Assembly (NCBI GenBank): GCA_024281995.1
Contig: JAMWZW010000003.1
Coordinates: 124,001-188,000, forward strand
Direction: 5' to 3'
Length of the DNA stretch: 64,000 nt
From: Nitrosomonas sp.
GTDB taxonomy: Bacteria; Pseudomonadota; Gammaproteobacteria; Burkholderiales; Nitrosomonadaceae
The notes beneath the pieces were generated by a model. That model made no database searches, was not told the DNA's origin, and worked only from the letters and a program-made list of their open reading frames with translations. The position numbers and the translations under genes are program-made. Of the stretch, positions 52,943-62,939 are shown one piece after another; the stretch's first letter is position 1; every line of letters begins with the position of its first letter.

Positions 52943-53518
52943 TTGGCAATTCTGGCTACTCGAGAAGAACTTTCAGATTTTCTAATTGAAGTTGAGAGGC
53001 GTGCGTATAAACAAGCTTTGTTCGCTGTTCATGATGAACATGCAGCGTTAGATATCATTCAAGATTCCATGATGAAACTTACGGCAAAATATGCTGCGAA
53101 GCCGGCTGAAGAACTGCCATTGCTGTATCAACGCATTCTCCAAAATACAATTCGCGATTATTATCGTCGGCAGAAGGTTCGATCTCTATGGTCTACACTT
53201 TTTTCTGCATTTATTCCCAGCGATCAAGATAAAAATCAGGAAGACTTTGATATTCTAGAAACTTTGCAGGTCAAGCAAGAATCCAATCAACCTGAAACTC
53301 AACTTGAGAAGACACAATTAATTGATTTAATAGAAAATGCAATAAAAAATCTTCCAGTGCGTCAACGTGAAGCATTTATACTGCGTTATTGGGAAGAAAT
53401 GAGTGTGGCGGAAACAGCAGAGATCATGAATTGTTCCGAGGGAAGTGTGAAAACGCACTGTTCAAGGGCGGCTCATACGTTAGCTTCGATACTCAGAGAT
53501 AAAGGAGTTAAATTATGA
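52943..53518 (+). CDS. Sigma-70 family (ECF-like) RNA polymerase sigma factor
   Basis: 191 residues. Sigma-2 region near the start (HDEHAALDIIQDSMMKLTAKY, YQRILQNTIRDYYRRQKVRSLW) and sigma-4 region at the end (LPVRQREAFILRYWEEMSVAETAEIMNCSEGSVKTHCSRA) with a helix-turn-helix that reads the -35 box. The start is unclear: the frame opens at TTG (52943), no ATG is near, and the ribosome site (AAAGG) would suit either this TTG or a CTG nine bases on. It overlaps the DUF3619 gene by four bases and is probably controlled by it; the target genes are unknown. Confidence 0.88.
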   Translation: MAILATREELSDFLIEVERRAYKQALFAVHDEHAALDIIQDSMMKLTAKYAAKPAEELPLLYQRILQNTIRDYYRRQKVRSLWSTLFSAFIPSDQDKNQEDFDILETLQVKQESNQPETQLEKTQLIDLIENAIKNLPVRQREAFILRYWEEMSVAETAEIMNCSEGSVKTHCSRAAHTLASILRDKGVKL

Positions 53519-54135
53519 ACGAGCAAGAGTTGGGAAAAGGGATTGCCAAGCTATTAGATGTCAGTGCTAATGAGAATATTAAGCAGAGTACACTGTATCG
53601 ATTGCAATCTGCACGTCGAGCGGCTTTGGAAAATTGCCAGTCTAAATTTGAGATCATTAATTCAGGTAATGGTACTTCCATTTATGGTGAGCATGACTCA
53701 CATTTTCATTTCTATACTGGAAAGCTGATTTGGCTTCTGTTAATGCTGTTTGCTTTTGCTTTAGTGTCTACTACTTATTGGCAATTTCTTGAAAAAAGTA
53801 AATCCTCTATAGATGCCACAGTGTTGAGTGATGACTTATCGACGCTGACGGCTGATGATAATGAGCAAGGGCTAATGGATGATTTGTCTATAGACGCTTA
53901 TATCGATGATGAATCTGACCTGGTTGATGATGTATCGGCAGATGCTGGTATTGACAATGAATCTGAAAATGGGGATGGTTTGTCAACGGATGTTCATATA
54001 AATGAAGAACTTGAACCGGATCATGATGTGTCCCCAGATGCTCGTATTGAGAACGAGTCTGAACTGACTAATGATTTATCGACAAATACTCATATTGATA
54101 ATGAAATCGATGAATTGCTGGGTTCTAACAAATAA
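53515..54135 (+). CDS. DUF3619 family membrane protein with acidic repeat tail
   Basis: 206 residues. The N-terminus (LGKGIAKLLDVSANENIKQ, YRLQSARRAALENCQ) is the DUF3619 signature; one membrane helix follows (LIWLLLMLFAFALVSTTYW, about 77-95). DUF3619 genes follow a sigma-factor gene in betaproteobacteria, suggesting a role in controlling it, possibly as anti-sigma factor, though this is not proven. From about 110 onward the tail is five degenerate acidic repeats of some 17 residues (DDLSIDAYIDDESDL, DVSADAGIDNESEN, DVSPDARIENESEL). Start overlaps the sigma-factor stop (ATGA). Confidence 0.8.
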   Translation: MNEQELGKGIAKLLDVSANENIKQSTLYRLQSARRAALENCQSKFEIINSGNGTSIYGEHDSHFHFYTGKLIWLLLMLFAFALVSTTYWQFLEKSKSSIDATVLSDDLSTLTADDNEQGLMDDLSIDAYIDDESDLVDDVSADAGIDNESENGDGLSTDVHINEELEPDHDVSPDARIENESELTNDLSTNTHIDNEIDELLGSNK

Positions 54136-54516
54136 ATTGTTGGATTATTTTTATTTTTTTCGCTAAGACTGCATTGATTGGTATGTACATACTATCTTTG
54201 AGTTGATTTTTGCGGGCAATAGTATTTCAAGTCCTAAGCACGAAGTACGCAGTTGCAAGTCCATCGGCTTTTAACGACGTAGTAAAACCCTAAAGATTCA
54301 AAATTACCTGCTGATGAATGAGACTAGATCAAACAACAATGAGTATCAAACAATTGCTACAAATCATTGAAAGAATCTATTCATTAAATAGCCTTATATG
54401 ATGCTGGAGCTTTTAATATCACATAGTTAATTAAGATAACTAGCTGTATAAACAGTAGTCTTTCTTTTCATTTTTACTTCTTTCTAAAAAACTTACTTTT
54501 CTTTGCAGTTTAGCGA
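54136..54516. other. Intergenic before the cyanophycin locus
   Basis: About 380 AT-rich bases. No gene, terminator or repeat stands out. It should hold the promoter for the ABC transporter-cphA group; candidate -35/-10 boxes exist but none is convincing by eye. Confidence 0.45.
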
Positions 54517-56814
54517 ATGCAGCAACCCAATAATTCCTCAAACAATAATTTGCCCCGAAATTGGGATGAGGCACTCACATTACAATTAAACGACGAAGAA
54601 AATGTACTTGCGTGGATTGAAACTGATCTTGATTCGGAATTGCGTTTTTCTAAAGGCATTGTAATTGTTACCAACCAGCGTTTACTGGCTAAAATGTATA
54701 CCAGTGAAATTTGGCACAGTTGGTCTTATCGGCAAGGTTTATTACTGACGCATAGAGATTATGCAGGGATTGGGTGTTTGGAACTGTTTGATGCACATGC
54801 GCGGCTTATGTATTGGCGTTACCGCGTAGGTAGTAGCGACAGGGTAGTCAATCGATTGATTGAGTCCTTTGCACAGCAGCTTGATCGCCACCTTACTGGT
54901 AAACTGCACCAAGAAGCAGATGCGGTTGTTCAGTGTCCAAACTGTGGTGCTAGTATGGCCGGTGAACAGAATGATTGCCGAGTTTGTGAGAAACAAAGCC
55001 ATGTTCCACCTTCTACATGGACATTATTTCGGCTATGGCGTTTTGCAAAGCCATATAAGGGGCGCTTACTGATCGGATTTTTGTTGACCTTATGCAGCAC
55101 GGCTGCAACATTGGTACCGCCCTATCTCACTATGCCGTTAATGGATAATGTGCTAATACCTTATCAGAATGGTCAACCAATCAATGACGAATTAGTAGCA
55201 TTGTACCTTTCGGGATTGCTAGGTGCGTCAATTCTGGCTTGGATACTAGGATGGGCAAGAACCTATATGTTGGCGCTTGTGTCTGAGCGGATTGGTGCCG
55301 ATCTGCGTACTACAACTTATGAGCACTTACTTAATCTTTCTCAGGAATATTTCGGTGGTAAGCGGACCGGAGATTTGATGGCGCGCATAGGCGCTGAGAC
55401 AGATAGAATAAATCTTTTTCTCTCTTTGCATTTACTTGATTTCGCTACTGATGTCATCATGATTGTGATGACTGCCATGATTTTGATATCAATTAATCCT
55501 TCGCTGGCATTGGTGACACTTGTGCCGTTGCCAATTATCGCCTGGTTAATTCATCTGGTTCGTGATCGGTTGCGCATTGGTTTTGAGAAGGTTGATCGGA
55601 TTTGGGCTGAAGTTAATAATGTGTTGGCGGATACAATTCCTGGTATTCGAGTAATTAAGGCTTTTGCGCAAGAGAAAAGAGAATCGGCGCGATTTTGTGC
55701 GGCAAATCAAAGAAATTTACAAATTAATGATCGTGTAAATAAGCTTTGGTCGTTATTTACACCAACGGTTACATTGCTGACTGAAGTTGGTTTACTGATT
55801 GTATGGATATTTGGAATTTGGCAGATTTCAAAAGATGAAATTACGGTCGGAGTACTTACAGCTTTTCTTGCTTATATTGGTCGGTTTTATATCAGGTTGG
55901 ATTCGATGAGTCGTATTGTTTCCATCACACAGAAAGCCGCTGCTGGAACCAAACGTATATTTGATATTTTGGATCACATTTCTAGTGTTCCAGAATCTAC
56001 CAGTCCTGTTCATCTACCTACAGTGCAAGGTCAGATTGAATTGCGAAATGTGGGCTTTCGTTATGGAACGCGCAGTATTACACGTGACATTAATCTCGTT
56101 ATTAAACCCGGTGAAATGATCGGTCTAGTCGGACATAGCGGCTCAGGAAAAAGTACTTTGGTAAATTTGATCTGCCGTTTCTATGATGTCAGCGAAGGCG
56201 CGATTCTGATCGACGGACATGATATTCGCTCGCTACCGATTGCTGAGTATCGGAAACATATTGGTTTGGTGCTTCAAGAACCTTTTCTATTTTATGGCAC
56301 CATTGCGGAAAATATTGCTTATGGTAAACCGGATGCAATGCCTTCCGAAATTGTGTCAGCGGCTCGCGCTGCGCATGCCCATGAATTCATATTACGTCTG
56401 CCGCATGGATACGATTCATTGGTTGGTGAACGTGGGCAGGCACTCTCCGGTGGTGAGCGTCAACGTATCTCAATTGCTCGTGCACTATTAATTAATCCAC
56501 GTATTTTGATATTAGACGAAGCCACATCTTCGGTAGATACAACTACAGAGAAAGATATTCAAGAAGCTCTGGATAATTTGGTGCGTGGTCGAACTACGAT
56601 TGCAATTGCACATCGCTTATCGACCTTGCGAGAAGCCCATCGACTGATTGTTCTTGATCGTGGCAGTATTGTTGAAATCGGCAATCATGCAGAATTAATG
56701 GCGCGTGAAGGTTTTTATTATCGCTTGTACCAGGCTCAAGTACGTAATGTGGATACTGAAGATCGCGGATTTGTTCCAATTGTCGAGCATAGTGTTGCAG
56801 GGGAACATAAATGA
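54517..56814 (+). CDS. Cyanophycin-associated ABC transporter, fused permease-ATPase
   Basis: 765 residues. The N-terminal 170 form a non-transporter part: a PH-like beta segment (LDSELRFSKGIVIVTNQRLLA) and a zinc-ribbon-like pair CPNCGASMAGEQNDCRVCEK (about 140-159). A type-1 exporter membrane domain with six helices spans about 185-470 and the ATPase about 500-745: GHSGSGKSTLVNLICRFYD (Walker A), LSGGERQRISIARALL (signature), ILILDEATSSVD (Walker B), IAHRLST (H-loop). Sequence and context match the transporter that accompanies cphA in betaproteobacteria; its cargo is unknown. The DUF1854 gene overlaps its stop by four bases. Confidence 0.9.
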   Translation: MQQPNNSSNNNLPRNWDEALTLQLNDEENVLAWIETDLDSELRFSKGIVIVTNQRLLAKMYTSEIWHSWSYRQGLLLTHRDYAGIGCLELFDAHARLMYWRYRVGSSDRVVNRLIESFAQQLDRHLTGKLHQEADAVVQCPNCGASMAGEQNDCRVCEKQSHVPPSTWTLFRLWRFAKPYKGRLLIGFLLTLCSTAATLVPPYLTMPLMDNVLIPYQNGQPINDELVALYLSGLLGASILAWILGWARTYMLALVSERIGADLRTTTYEHLLNLSQEYFGGKRTGDLMARIGAETDRINLFLSLHLLDFATDVIMIVMTAMILISINPSLALVTLVPLPIIAWLIHLVRDRLRIGFEKVDRIWAEVNNVLADTIPGIRVIKAFAQEKRESARFCAANQRNLQINDRVNKLWSLFTPTVTLLTEVGLLIVWIFGIWQISKDEITVGVLTAFLAYIGRFYIRLDSMSRIVSITQKAAAGTKRIFDILDHISSVPESTSPVHLPTVQGQIELRNVGFRYGTRSITRDINLVIKPGEMIGLVGHSGSGKSTLVNLICRFYDVSEGAILIDGHDIRSLPIAEYRKHIGLVLQEPFLFYGTIAENIAYGKPDAMPSEIVSAARAAHAHEFILRLPHGYDSLVGERGQALSGGERQRISIARALLINPRILILDEATSSVDTTTEKDIQEALDNLVRGRTTIAIAHRLSTLREAHRLIVLDRGSIVEIGNHAELMAREGFYYRLYQAQVRNVDTEDRGFVPIVEHSVAGEHK

Positions 56815-57284
56815 GTCAGTTGGTTACTTTTCAGTTAACACGCAATGCTTTTGGCCGATTGGTTTTTAACAATCAACTGGGATTGATGCAAGAAGGCGTG
56901 ATTCCAGTAAGATCTTTTCCAATTACTAATCCGGATCAGGGTATTGCATTAGTTGATCCCCATGGCAAAGAGTTGGTGTGGATAGAACGCTTAACAGATT
57001 TGCCAGATGACTACCGAATACTCATTGAAGCGGAGTTAAAGGGTCGTGAATTCATGCCGGAAATAAAGCGCTTAAGCAAGGTTTCAAGCTTTATTACACC
57101 GAGTACTTGGGAAGTTGAAACAGATCGTGGAGAAGCATCCTTTATTCTTAAAGGCGAAGAAGACATTCGTCGGTTAACAACTTCATCCTTACTGATTACA
57201 GATAGTCAGGGTATTCATTTTTGGATTCGTGATCGTATGTCCCTGGATCGTTACAGTCGTAAGTTGTTGGATCATTTTCTCTAA
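56811..57284 (+). CDS. Cyanophycin-associated DUF1854 protein
   Basis: 157 residues, soluble, beta-rich: LTRNAFGRLVFNNQLG, VIPVRSFPITNPDQGIALVDPHGKELVWIERL, LPDDYRILIEAEL, IKRLSKVSSFITPSTWEVETDRGEASFILKGEEDIRRL. These DUF1854 features and its position behind the transporter are standard in betaproteobacterial cyanophycin loci. It may regulate or couple the transporter. ATG overlaps the transporter stop. cphA' follows after 87 bases. Confidence 0.88.
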   Translation: MSQLVTFQLTRNAFGRLVFNNQLGLMQEGVIPVRSFPITNPDQGIALVDPHGKELVWIERLTDLPDDYRILIEAELKGREFMPEIKRLSKVSSFITPSTWEVETDRGEASFILKGEEDIRRLTTSSLLITDSQGIHFWIRDRMSLDRYSRKLLDHFL

Positions 57285-57371
57285 TGTGTTTGAGAATTAT
57301 TTTTCTTTTCGTGTAAACCAATCGATCTATACCGCGTTAATAGTTTCATATCTTCTACTTCATTCAAATTT

Positions 57372-59690
57372 ATGCCTAATCTAAAAAGCACTAGTCTAAA
57401 AGATATTAAATTTCTTGAAATTAAGCATTTAAATGGTCCTAACTTATGGACTTATTACCCCGCCCTCGAAGCAACGGTTGACATTGGCGATCTTGAAGAT
57501 TTCCCTTCAGATAAAATTCCAGGATTTTATGAGCGTTTGTCAGAATGGCTGCCTACACTCATCGAGCATCGTTGCAGCTACGAAGAGCGTGGTGGTTTTT
57601 TGCGGCGAGTAGAGGAAGGTACGTGGCCTTGTCATATTCTTGAACATGTAACCTTGGAGTTGCAAAATTTAGCGGGTATGCACGGCGGTTTTGGTAGAGC
57701 ACGTGAAACATCGGTACGTGGTGTGTATAAGGTTGCATTAAGTGCATGGCATGAAGAAATTACACGCTCAGCTCTGCATTCTGCGCGTGAGCTGGTATTG
57801 GCTGCCATGAACTTTCAGCAACTACAAAATCCTACATATGATGTGGATGGCGCTATTCAGAATCTTCGCGACTTGGTTGATTCGTTATGGCTCGGGCCAT
57901 CAACAGCTTGCATTGTGGATGCTGCTGTGGCGCGCAATATTCCTGCTACACGACTTATTGCTAAAGGAAATCTTGTGCAGCTCGGGCATGGCGCCCGTTG
58001 TCGGCATATTTGGACGGCGGAAACGGATCGAACCCCGGCCATTGCAGAAAGCATTTCGCGCGATAAGGATTTGACAAAAGCATTATTACAATCATGCGGA
58101 GTGCCAGTTCCACAAGGATGTATGGTTGAAAGTGCAAATGCAGCTTGGGAAGCGGCCACTGAAATCGGTTTGCCCGTTGTCATAAAACCATGTGATGGAA
58201 ATCATGGGCGGGGCGTATTTATTGAACTGAGTCAACAAGAAGAAATCGAGTCGGCTTATCAAATAGCGTTGAAAGAAGGCACTGGTGTATTAGTTGAACA
58301 ATATATTTTAGGTACTGAACATCGATTATTGATTGTTGGTGGACAGCTCATAGCTGCCACGCGAGGTGATTCGGTTTCGGTAACCGGAGATGGTAATTCA
58401 ACAATCGCAGAATTAATTGAGTCTCAAATTAATTCTGATCCGCGACGAGGAACAACGGAAGATCATCCCCTGAATATGATCCGTGTTGATAGTGCAGCGC
58501 GGATTGAAATTGCTCGTCAGGGTTATGACAGTGATTCAATTGTTCCGGCTGGTATCAGCATTTTGATTCAACGCAATGGTAATCATGCATTTGACGTAAC
58601 GGATCAAGTTCATCCAAGCACTGCGGCTATTGCATCATTGGCTGCTCGTGTCGTAGGTCTGGATATTGCTGGTATCGATCTGGTAGCTAGCGATATTTCT
58701 CGTCCATTGAATGAACAAGGTGGGGCAATTGTTGAAGTTAACGCGGGTCCAAGTTTGTTGATGCATATTAAGCCTGCCGTGGGTACTCCCCGACCTGTGG
58801 GGGAAGCTATAGTCAATCATTTGTTTCCAAATCAAGAAAATGGGCGTATTCCTATTGTCGGTATTACCGGGAGTTATGGCAAAACAGCAGTTGCATATCT
58901 GGTTGCAAGATTATTGATTCTTTCAGGGAAGCAAACTGGGTTGGCATGTAGTGACGGACTATATTTGGATTATAGAAAAATCGATAAGAACAACAGCGCT
59001 AACTGGGCAGCAGCAAACCGTACATTGATGAATCCGACAGTTGAAGCCGCAGTATTTGAGAATGGTTTTGATACCCTTTTAAATGAAGGATTGGCTTACG
59101 ATAGTTGCCAAGTGAGTGTCATTACTAATGTCAATCCAGATCAGCATTTTGGTGAGTATGGCATTGAAACTTCAAAGCAAGTTTTTAATGTATTTCGTAC
59201 CCAAGTCGATGTGGTGACTCCTACAGCTGCAGCTATTGATGATGTTGAAAAAGATATTCAATTACCTATTGGCGCTGCAATTCTCAATGCTAAAGAAGAA
59301 ATGTTAGTTGAAATGTCTGAGCTGTGTCATGGTGAAGTTATTTTCTTTAGTACTGATCCAGATTTGCCGGTGATTATGCAACACCGTAATACAGGAACTG
59401 GTTCTATATTGGGTAAGCGAGCTGTAATTTTGCGTAATGATTCAATCACACTTGTAACGGGTCCCTATGAGCTACCTTTGATTAAACTTAAAAAAATAAC
59501 ATCTGAATTTATTGAAAGTACTCAAGAAATTGAAAACATATTGGCTGCTGTTGGAGCTGCGTGGGCATTAGGCATAGAGCCCGATTTAATACGTGCCGGT
59601 ATTGAGGCTTTTGGATTTGTTCAAGATAAATATGAGTCTGAAAATAAGAATCTTTTAATTGGCTTACAAACTCAAGGAATTAAATTATGA
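57372..59690 (+). CDS. Second cyanophycin synthetase-like protein, truncated CphA'
   Basis: 772 residues, about 85 shorter than the next gene's product. An N-terminal domain (LKDIKFLEIKHLNGPNLWTYYP), then an intact-looking ATP-grasp domain (IKPCDGNHGRGVFI near 268; EQGGAIVEVNAGPSLLM). The Mur-ligase domain keeps GITGSYGKTAVAYL near 495, but the catalytic stretch that reads ETARGGLLREGLGFD in CphA is ENGFDTLLNEGLAYD here, and the C-terminal Mur domain is absent. It may be an ATP-grasp-only enzyme joining dipeptides, as the cyanobacterial short CphA2 does, or a regulatory partner; that is inference. Its stop overlaps the cphA start (ATGA). Confidence 0.88.
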   Translation: MPNLKSTSLKDIKFLEIKHLNGPNLWTYYPALEATVDIGDLEDFPSDKIPGFYERLSEWLPTLIEHRCSYEERGGFLRRVEEGTWPCHILEHVTLELQNLAGMHGGFGRARETSVRGVYKVALSAWHEEITRSALHSARELVLAAMNFQQLQNPTYDVDGAIQNLRDLVDSLWLGPSTACIVDAAVARNIPATRLIAKGNLVQLGHGARCRHIWTAETDRTPAIAESISRDKDLTKALLQSCGVPVPQGCMVESANAAWEAATEIGLPVVIKPCDGNHGRGVFIELSQQEEIESAYQIALKEGTGVLVEQYILGTEHRLLIVGGQLIAATRGDSVSVTGDGNSTIAELIESQINSDPRRGTTEDHPLNMIRVDSAARIEIARQGYDSDSIVPAGISILIQRNGNHAFDVTDQVHPSTAAIASLAARVVGLDIAGIDLVASDISRPLNEQGGAIVEVNAGPSLLMHIKPAVGTPRPVGEAIVNHLFPNQENGRIPIVGITGSYGKTAVAYLVARLLILSGKQTGLACSDGLYLDYRKIDKNNSANWAAANRTLMNPTVEAAVFENGFDTLLNEGLAYDSCQVSVITNVNPDQHFGEYGIETSKQVFNVFRTQVDVVTPTAAAIDDVEKDIQLPIGAAILNAKEEMLVEMSELCHGEVIFFSTDPDLPVIMQHRNTGTGSILGKRAVILRNDSITLVTGPYELPLIKLKKITSEFIESTQEIENILAAVGAAWALGIEPDLIRAGIEAFGFVQDKYESENKNLLIGLQTQGIKL

Positions 59691-62260
59691 AAGTACTACG
59701 TATTCGAGCATTACGCGGCCCCAATTTATGGAGCCAAAGTCCTTCTCTTGAAGTTACTATTCGTTGTAACGAATTTGGGAATGATATTAACACTTTCTCC
59801 AGTATCGAAGAAAGGTTACGTGAGCATTGTCCAGAAATTTCTGCTTTGCTGGTTTCAGCCAGTAGTCAGCCTACTACTACGATTGCCCATGTACTTGAAC
59901 TTGCTACATTTAGTTTGCAGGTTCAAGCAGGTTGTCCAATATCGTTTAGTCAAACAGTAAAAGCTCCAGAAGCCAATACTTATAGAGTTGTTGTCGAATA
60001 TAGTGAAGAAAAAGTTGGTCGCCTTGCTTTTGAATTAGCGCAATCATTATGTGATGCGGCTATCAAAAACGTCTCTTTTGAATTAGGTGATGCTCTGCAG
60101 CGTTTACGTGAACTCAATGAAGATATACGTCTTGGGCCGAGTACAAATGCGATTGTTCAAGCTGCAGTTGCCCGCGATATTCCCTTTCGTCGCCTAACCG
60201 AAGGAAGTTTGGTGCAGTTTGGCTGGGGCAGTAAACAACGGCGTATTCAAGCATCTGAGAGCGATATGACCAGTGCTGTTGCAGAGTCCATTGTACAAGA
60301 TAAGGAATTGACCAAAATGCTGTTACATGCAGCCGGTATTCCTGTGCCCCTGGGACGTAATGTAAATAGCGCTGATGATGCTTGGTTAGCGGCTTCTGAA
60401 ATTGGTACCCCGGTTGTTGTAAAGCCTCAAGATAGTAATCAAGGTAAGGGGGTAACGGTCAATCTAATCAATGCTGAGCAGGTTAGATCAGCCTATATGA
60501 TAGCGGCCGAGTTCAGTGCTAAGGTTTTGGTTGAACGTTACCTGCCTGGTTGCGATTATCGAATGCTTGTCGTTGGTAACAAGCTGGTTGCGGCGGCGCG
60601 TCGTGAACCGCCGCAAGTAATTGGGGATGGGGTGCACAGTATTCGGCAATTAGTAGATCAGGTTAATCGTGATCCAAAACGTGGTGAAGGTCATGTTAGT
60701 TCATTAACTAAAATTAATTTGGATGAAATTTCATTAACACATTTAGCATCACAGGGATTAACAGCGCAATCCATTCCAGGAGAAAATGTGCGTGTTGTAT
60801 TACGTAGCAATGCCAATTTGTCGACTGGCGGAACAGCAACTGATGTTACTGATGATGTTCATCCCGAATTGGCAAAGCGTGTGATTGCTGCTGCAAAAGT
60901 AGTGGGTTTAGATATCTGTGGTATTGACGTGGTTTGTGAAAATGTGGCACTTCCGCTAGAAGAGCAAGGAGGTGGTATTATCGAAGTAAATGCTGCTCCT
61001 GGGTTACGTATGCATCTACACCCATCTTTTGGTAAAGGACGCGCTGTAGGTGAAGCCATCATTAGTAATATGTTTTCCGAGGAAGATAATGCGCGCATCC
61101 CAGTTATCGCCGTGACCGGTACAAATGGCAAGACGACCACTGCTCGCTTGATTTCTGATATTTTGGATAAAGACAACAAACGAACGGGACTTGCGTGTAC
61201 CGATGGTGTATATATCAACGGTCAATGTATTGATACGGGTGATTGTAGTGGACCTAAAAGTGCTAGAAATATTCTCCTTCACCCAGATGTAGATGCAGCT
61301 GTCCTTGAGACTGCGCGAGGAGGGTTGTTACGTGAAGGTTTAGGTTTTGATCGTTGTGATGTTGCTGTCGTAACAAATATTGGTAAGGGTGATCATTTGG
61401 GGATGGCTTATGTCAATACTGCAGAAGAATTATCGGTTGTTAAACGAATTGTTGTCCAAAATGTAGCCTCAAGCGGCTTTGCTGTATTGAATGCAGCCGA
61501 TCCGCTTGTTGCACGTATGGCAGATCATTGTCTGGGTTCAGTTATATATTTTGCGCGTGATAGTCATCATCCCGTTATTGCATTACATCGTTTACAGCAT
61601 AAGCGAGTTATCTTTTTAGAGAATCGCTGTATTGTGGCTTTAGGGAAAAATGAGGAGCATCGGTTACCCCTAAATGAGATACCACTGACAAAAAATGGTA
61701 GTATTGCTTTCCAAATTGAGAATGCGATGGCGGCTATTGGAGCAGGCTGGGCGCTTGGTTTGGACTGGTCAATTATTCGAGCTGGTTTAGCAAGCTTTGT
61801 CAACGATGCGCAGACAGCACCCGGTCGTTTCAACCTATTTAATTATCGTAATGCAACATTAATTGCTGATTATGGACATAATCCTGATGCTATACAAGCA
61901 CTTGTAAGTGCTATTGATAATATTCCTTCGAAGAAACGCTCGGTAGTCATCAGTGCTGCAGGTGATCGACGTGACGAAGATATTCGTCAGCAAACTAAAA
62001 TAATTGGAGATGCGTTTGATGAAGTTGTATTATATCAGGACCAATGTCAGCGTGGTCGTGCCGATGGAGAGGTATTAACATTGTTGCGAGAAGGATTAGG
62101 TAATGCAAAGCGTACGCAAAAAGTAAGTGAAATTATGGGAGAAGCTATTGCAATTGATAGAGCACTCTCAAACTTAGAAGATGGTGAACTATGCCTTATT
62201 TTAGTTGATCAAGTAGAGCAGTCCCTTGGACAAATTAATAACCGTATAGCATTAGGTTAA
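59687..62260 (+). CDS. cphA: Cyanophycin synthetase CphA
   Basis: 857 residues, full length. N-terminal domain (VLRIRALRGPNLWSQSP), ATP-grasp domain (VVVKPQDSNQGKGVTV near 242; GGGIIEVNAAPGLRMHLHP) that adds Arg side chains, and a Mur-ligase domain that adds Asp backbone (VTGTNGKTTTARLISDIL near 474, ETARGGLLREGLGFDRCDVAVVTN near 540, IADYGHNPDAIQAL near 728, SAAGDRRDEDI). It polymerises Asp and Arg, using ATP, into cyanophycin granules that store nitrogen. Overlaps cphA' by four bases. No cyanophycinase gene is in view. Confidence 0.96.
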   Translation: MKVLRIRALRGPNLWSQSPSLEVTIRCNEFGNDINTFSSIEERLREHCPEISALLVSASSQPTTTIAHVLELATFSLQVQAGCPISFSQTVKAPEANTYRVVVEYSEEKVGRLAFELAQSLCDAAIKNVSFELGDALQRLRELNEDIRLGPSTNAIVQAAVARDIPFRRLTEGSLVQFGWGSKQRRIQASESDMTSAVAESIVQDKELTKMLLHAAGIPVPLGRNVNSADDAWLAASEIGTPVVVKPQDSNQGKGVTVNLINAEQVRSAYMIAAEFSAKVLVERYLPGCDYRMLVVGNKLVAAARREPPQVIGDGVHSIRQLVDQVNRDPKRGEGHVSSLTKINLDEISLTHLASQGLTAQSIPGENVRVVLRSNANLSTGGTATDVTDDVHPELAKRVIAAAKVVGLDICGIDVVCENVALPLEEQGGGIIEVNAAPGLRMHLHPSFGKGRAVGEAIISNMFSEEDNARIPVIAVTGTNGKTTTARLISDILDKDNKRTGLACTDGVYINGQCIDTGDCSGPKSARNILLHPDVDAAVLETARGGLLREGLGFDRCDVAVVTNIGKGDHLGMAYVNTAEELSVVKRIVVQNVASSGFAVLNAADPLVARMADHCLGSVIYFARDSHHPVIALHRLQHKRVIFLENRCIVALGKNEEHRLPLNEIPLTKNGSIAFQIENAMAAIGAGWALGLDWSIIRAGLASFVNDAQTAPGRFNLFNYRNATLIADYGHNPDAIQALVSAIDNIPSKKRSVVISAAGDRRDEDIRQQTKIIGDAFDEVVLYQDQCQRGRADGEVLTLLREGLGNAKRTQKVSEIMGEAIAIDRALSNLEDGELCLILVDQVEQSLGQINNRIALG

Positions 62261-62296
62261 TTGTGAGGCATTCTTTGTCTTATATTTAGGGCTTAC

Positions 62297-62640
62297 TCAG
62301 AAATTCAGCGCAGTAAAATTTCGGATTGAGATGAATTGGCAGGCACGCGCAAACCCAATTTTTCTGAGCTTGCTCTTTTTTGTCATCCAAAATGCTACTT
62401 TAACAGCAAGATTCCTCAGACAAATAAAAACACGCACGACTAGGGAAATGCTATTGATCCATGCGACAGACATATCAGCGCGCTTAGCTCGAATATTGTT
62501 GCGCCGGTAACCAAACTATCCTCCAATTGGAATGCGCTCGCGATATTCCTGTCGGCGTTGTGCTTTCAGGCGCGTCAATTCGTCTTTTTTTTCAGGTGCA
62601 ATCTTTGGTGGACGCCCAGTGTGGCTTGTATCCCTCCAAC
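62297..62640 (-). pseudogene. Transposase remnant, IS5-like C-terminal part
   Basis: Read on the minus strand, GRPPKIAPEKKDELTRLK, RRQEYRERIPI, then an amber stop where Lys of the family GKFG motif is expected, then FGYRRNNIRAKRAD and VAWINSISLVVRVFI, a typical C-terminus of IS5-like transposases. It ends at the stop at 62297. No start or N-terminal catalytic part remains. Confidence 0.65.
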
Positions 62641-62650
62641 CGTACCACTT

Positions 62651-62939
62651 ACCCACATTCCTTCAACAATGCTTCAACAGCTTCCGTTGCAAACGGTAGC
62701 AATTCATCGATTCAATTATTAAGACTTCTGCATGGCTATATTTTTGGAGTTATTTAGCTAATTTTTTGTTAATAAAATCAATTACTTAAAAATTACAAAT
62801 TAACCAAAAAGCTAGTTATGCAGGAGTCTTCTACATTCCACCTTGATCGCACTCCGGCAGCATTCACTGTCGTAGCCTGATCAAGGCGGTTGAATAAAAG
62901 CGTACGGGAAATGTTGTATACAAACGTTTTGAAGGAGAA
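62651..62939. other. Intergenic between relics
   Basis: About 290 bases between the IS5-like relic and the HigA-like relic. No gene, IS end or repeat recognised. Confidence 0.4.

Noticed and set aside
57695-57710. Second parS-like sequence TAGAGCACGTGAAACA
   Set aside because: Four mismatches in the left half and it lies inside cphA'; probably chance.
62527-62757. 76-codon plus-strand frame
   Set aside because: It is antisense to the IS5-like transposase relic.
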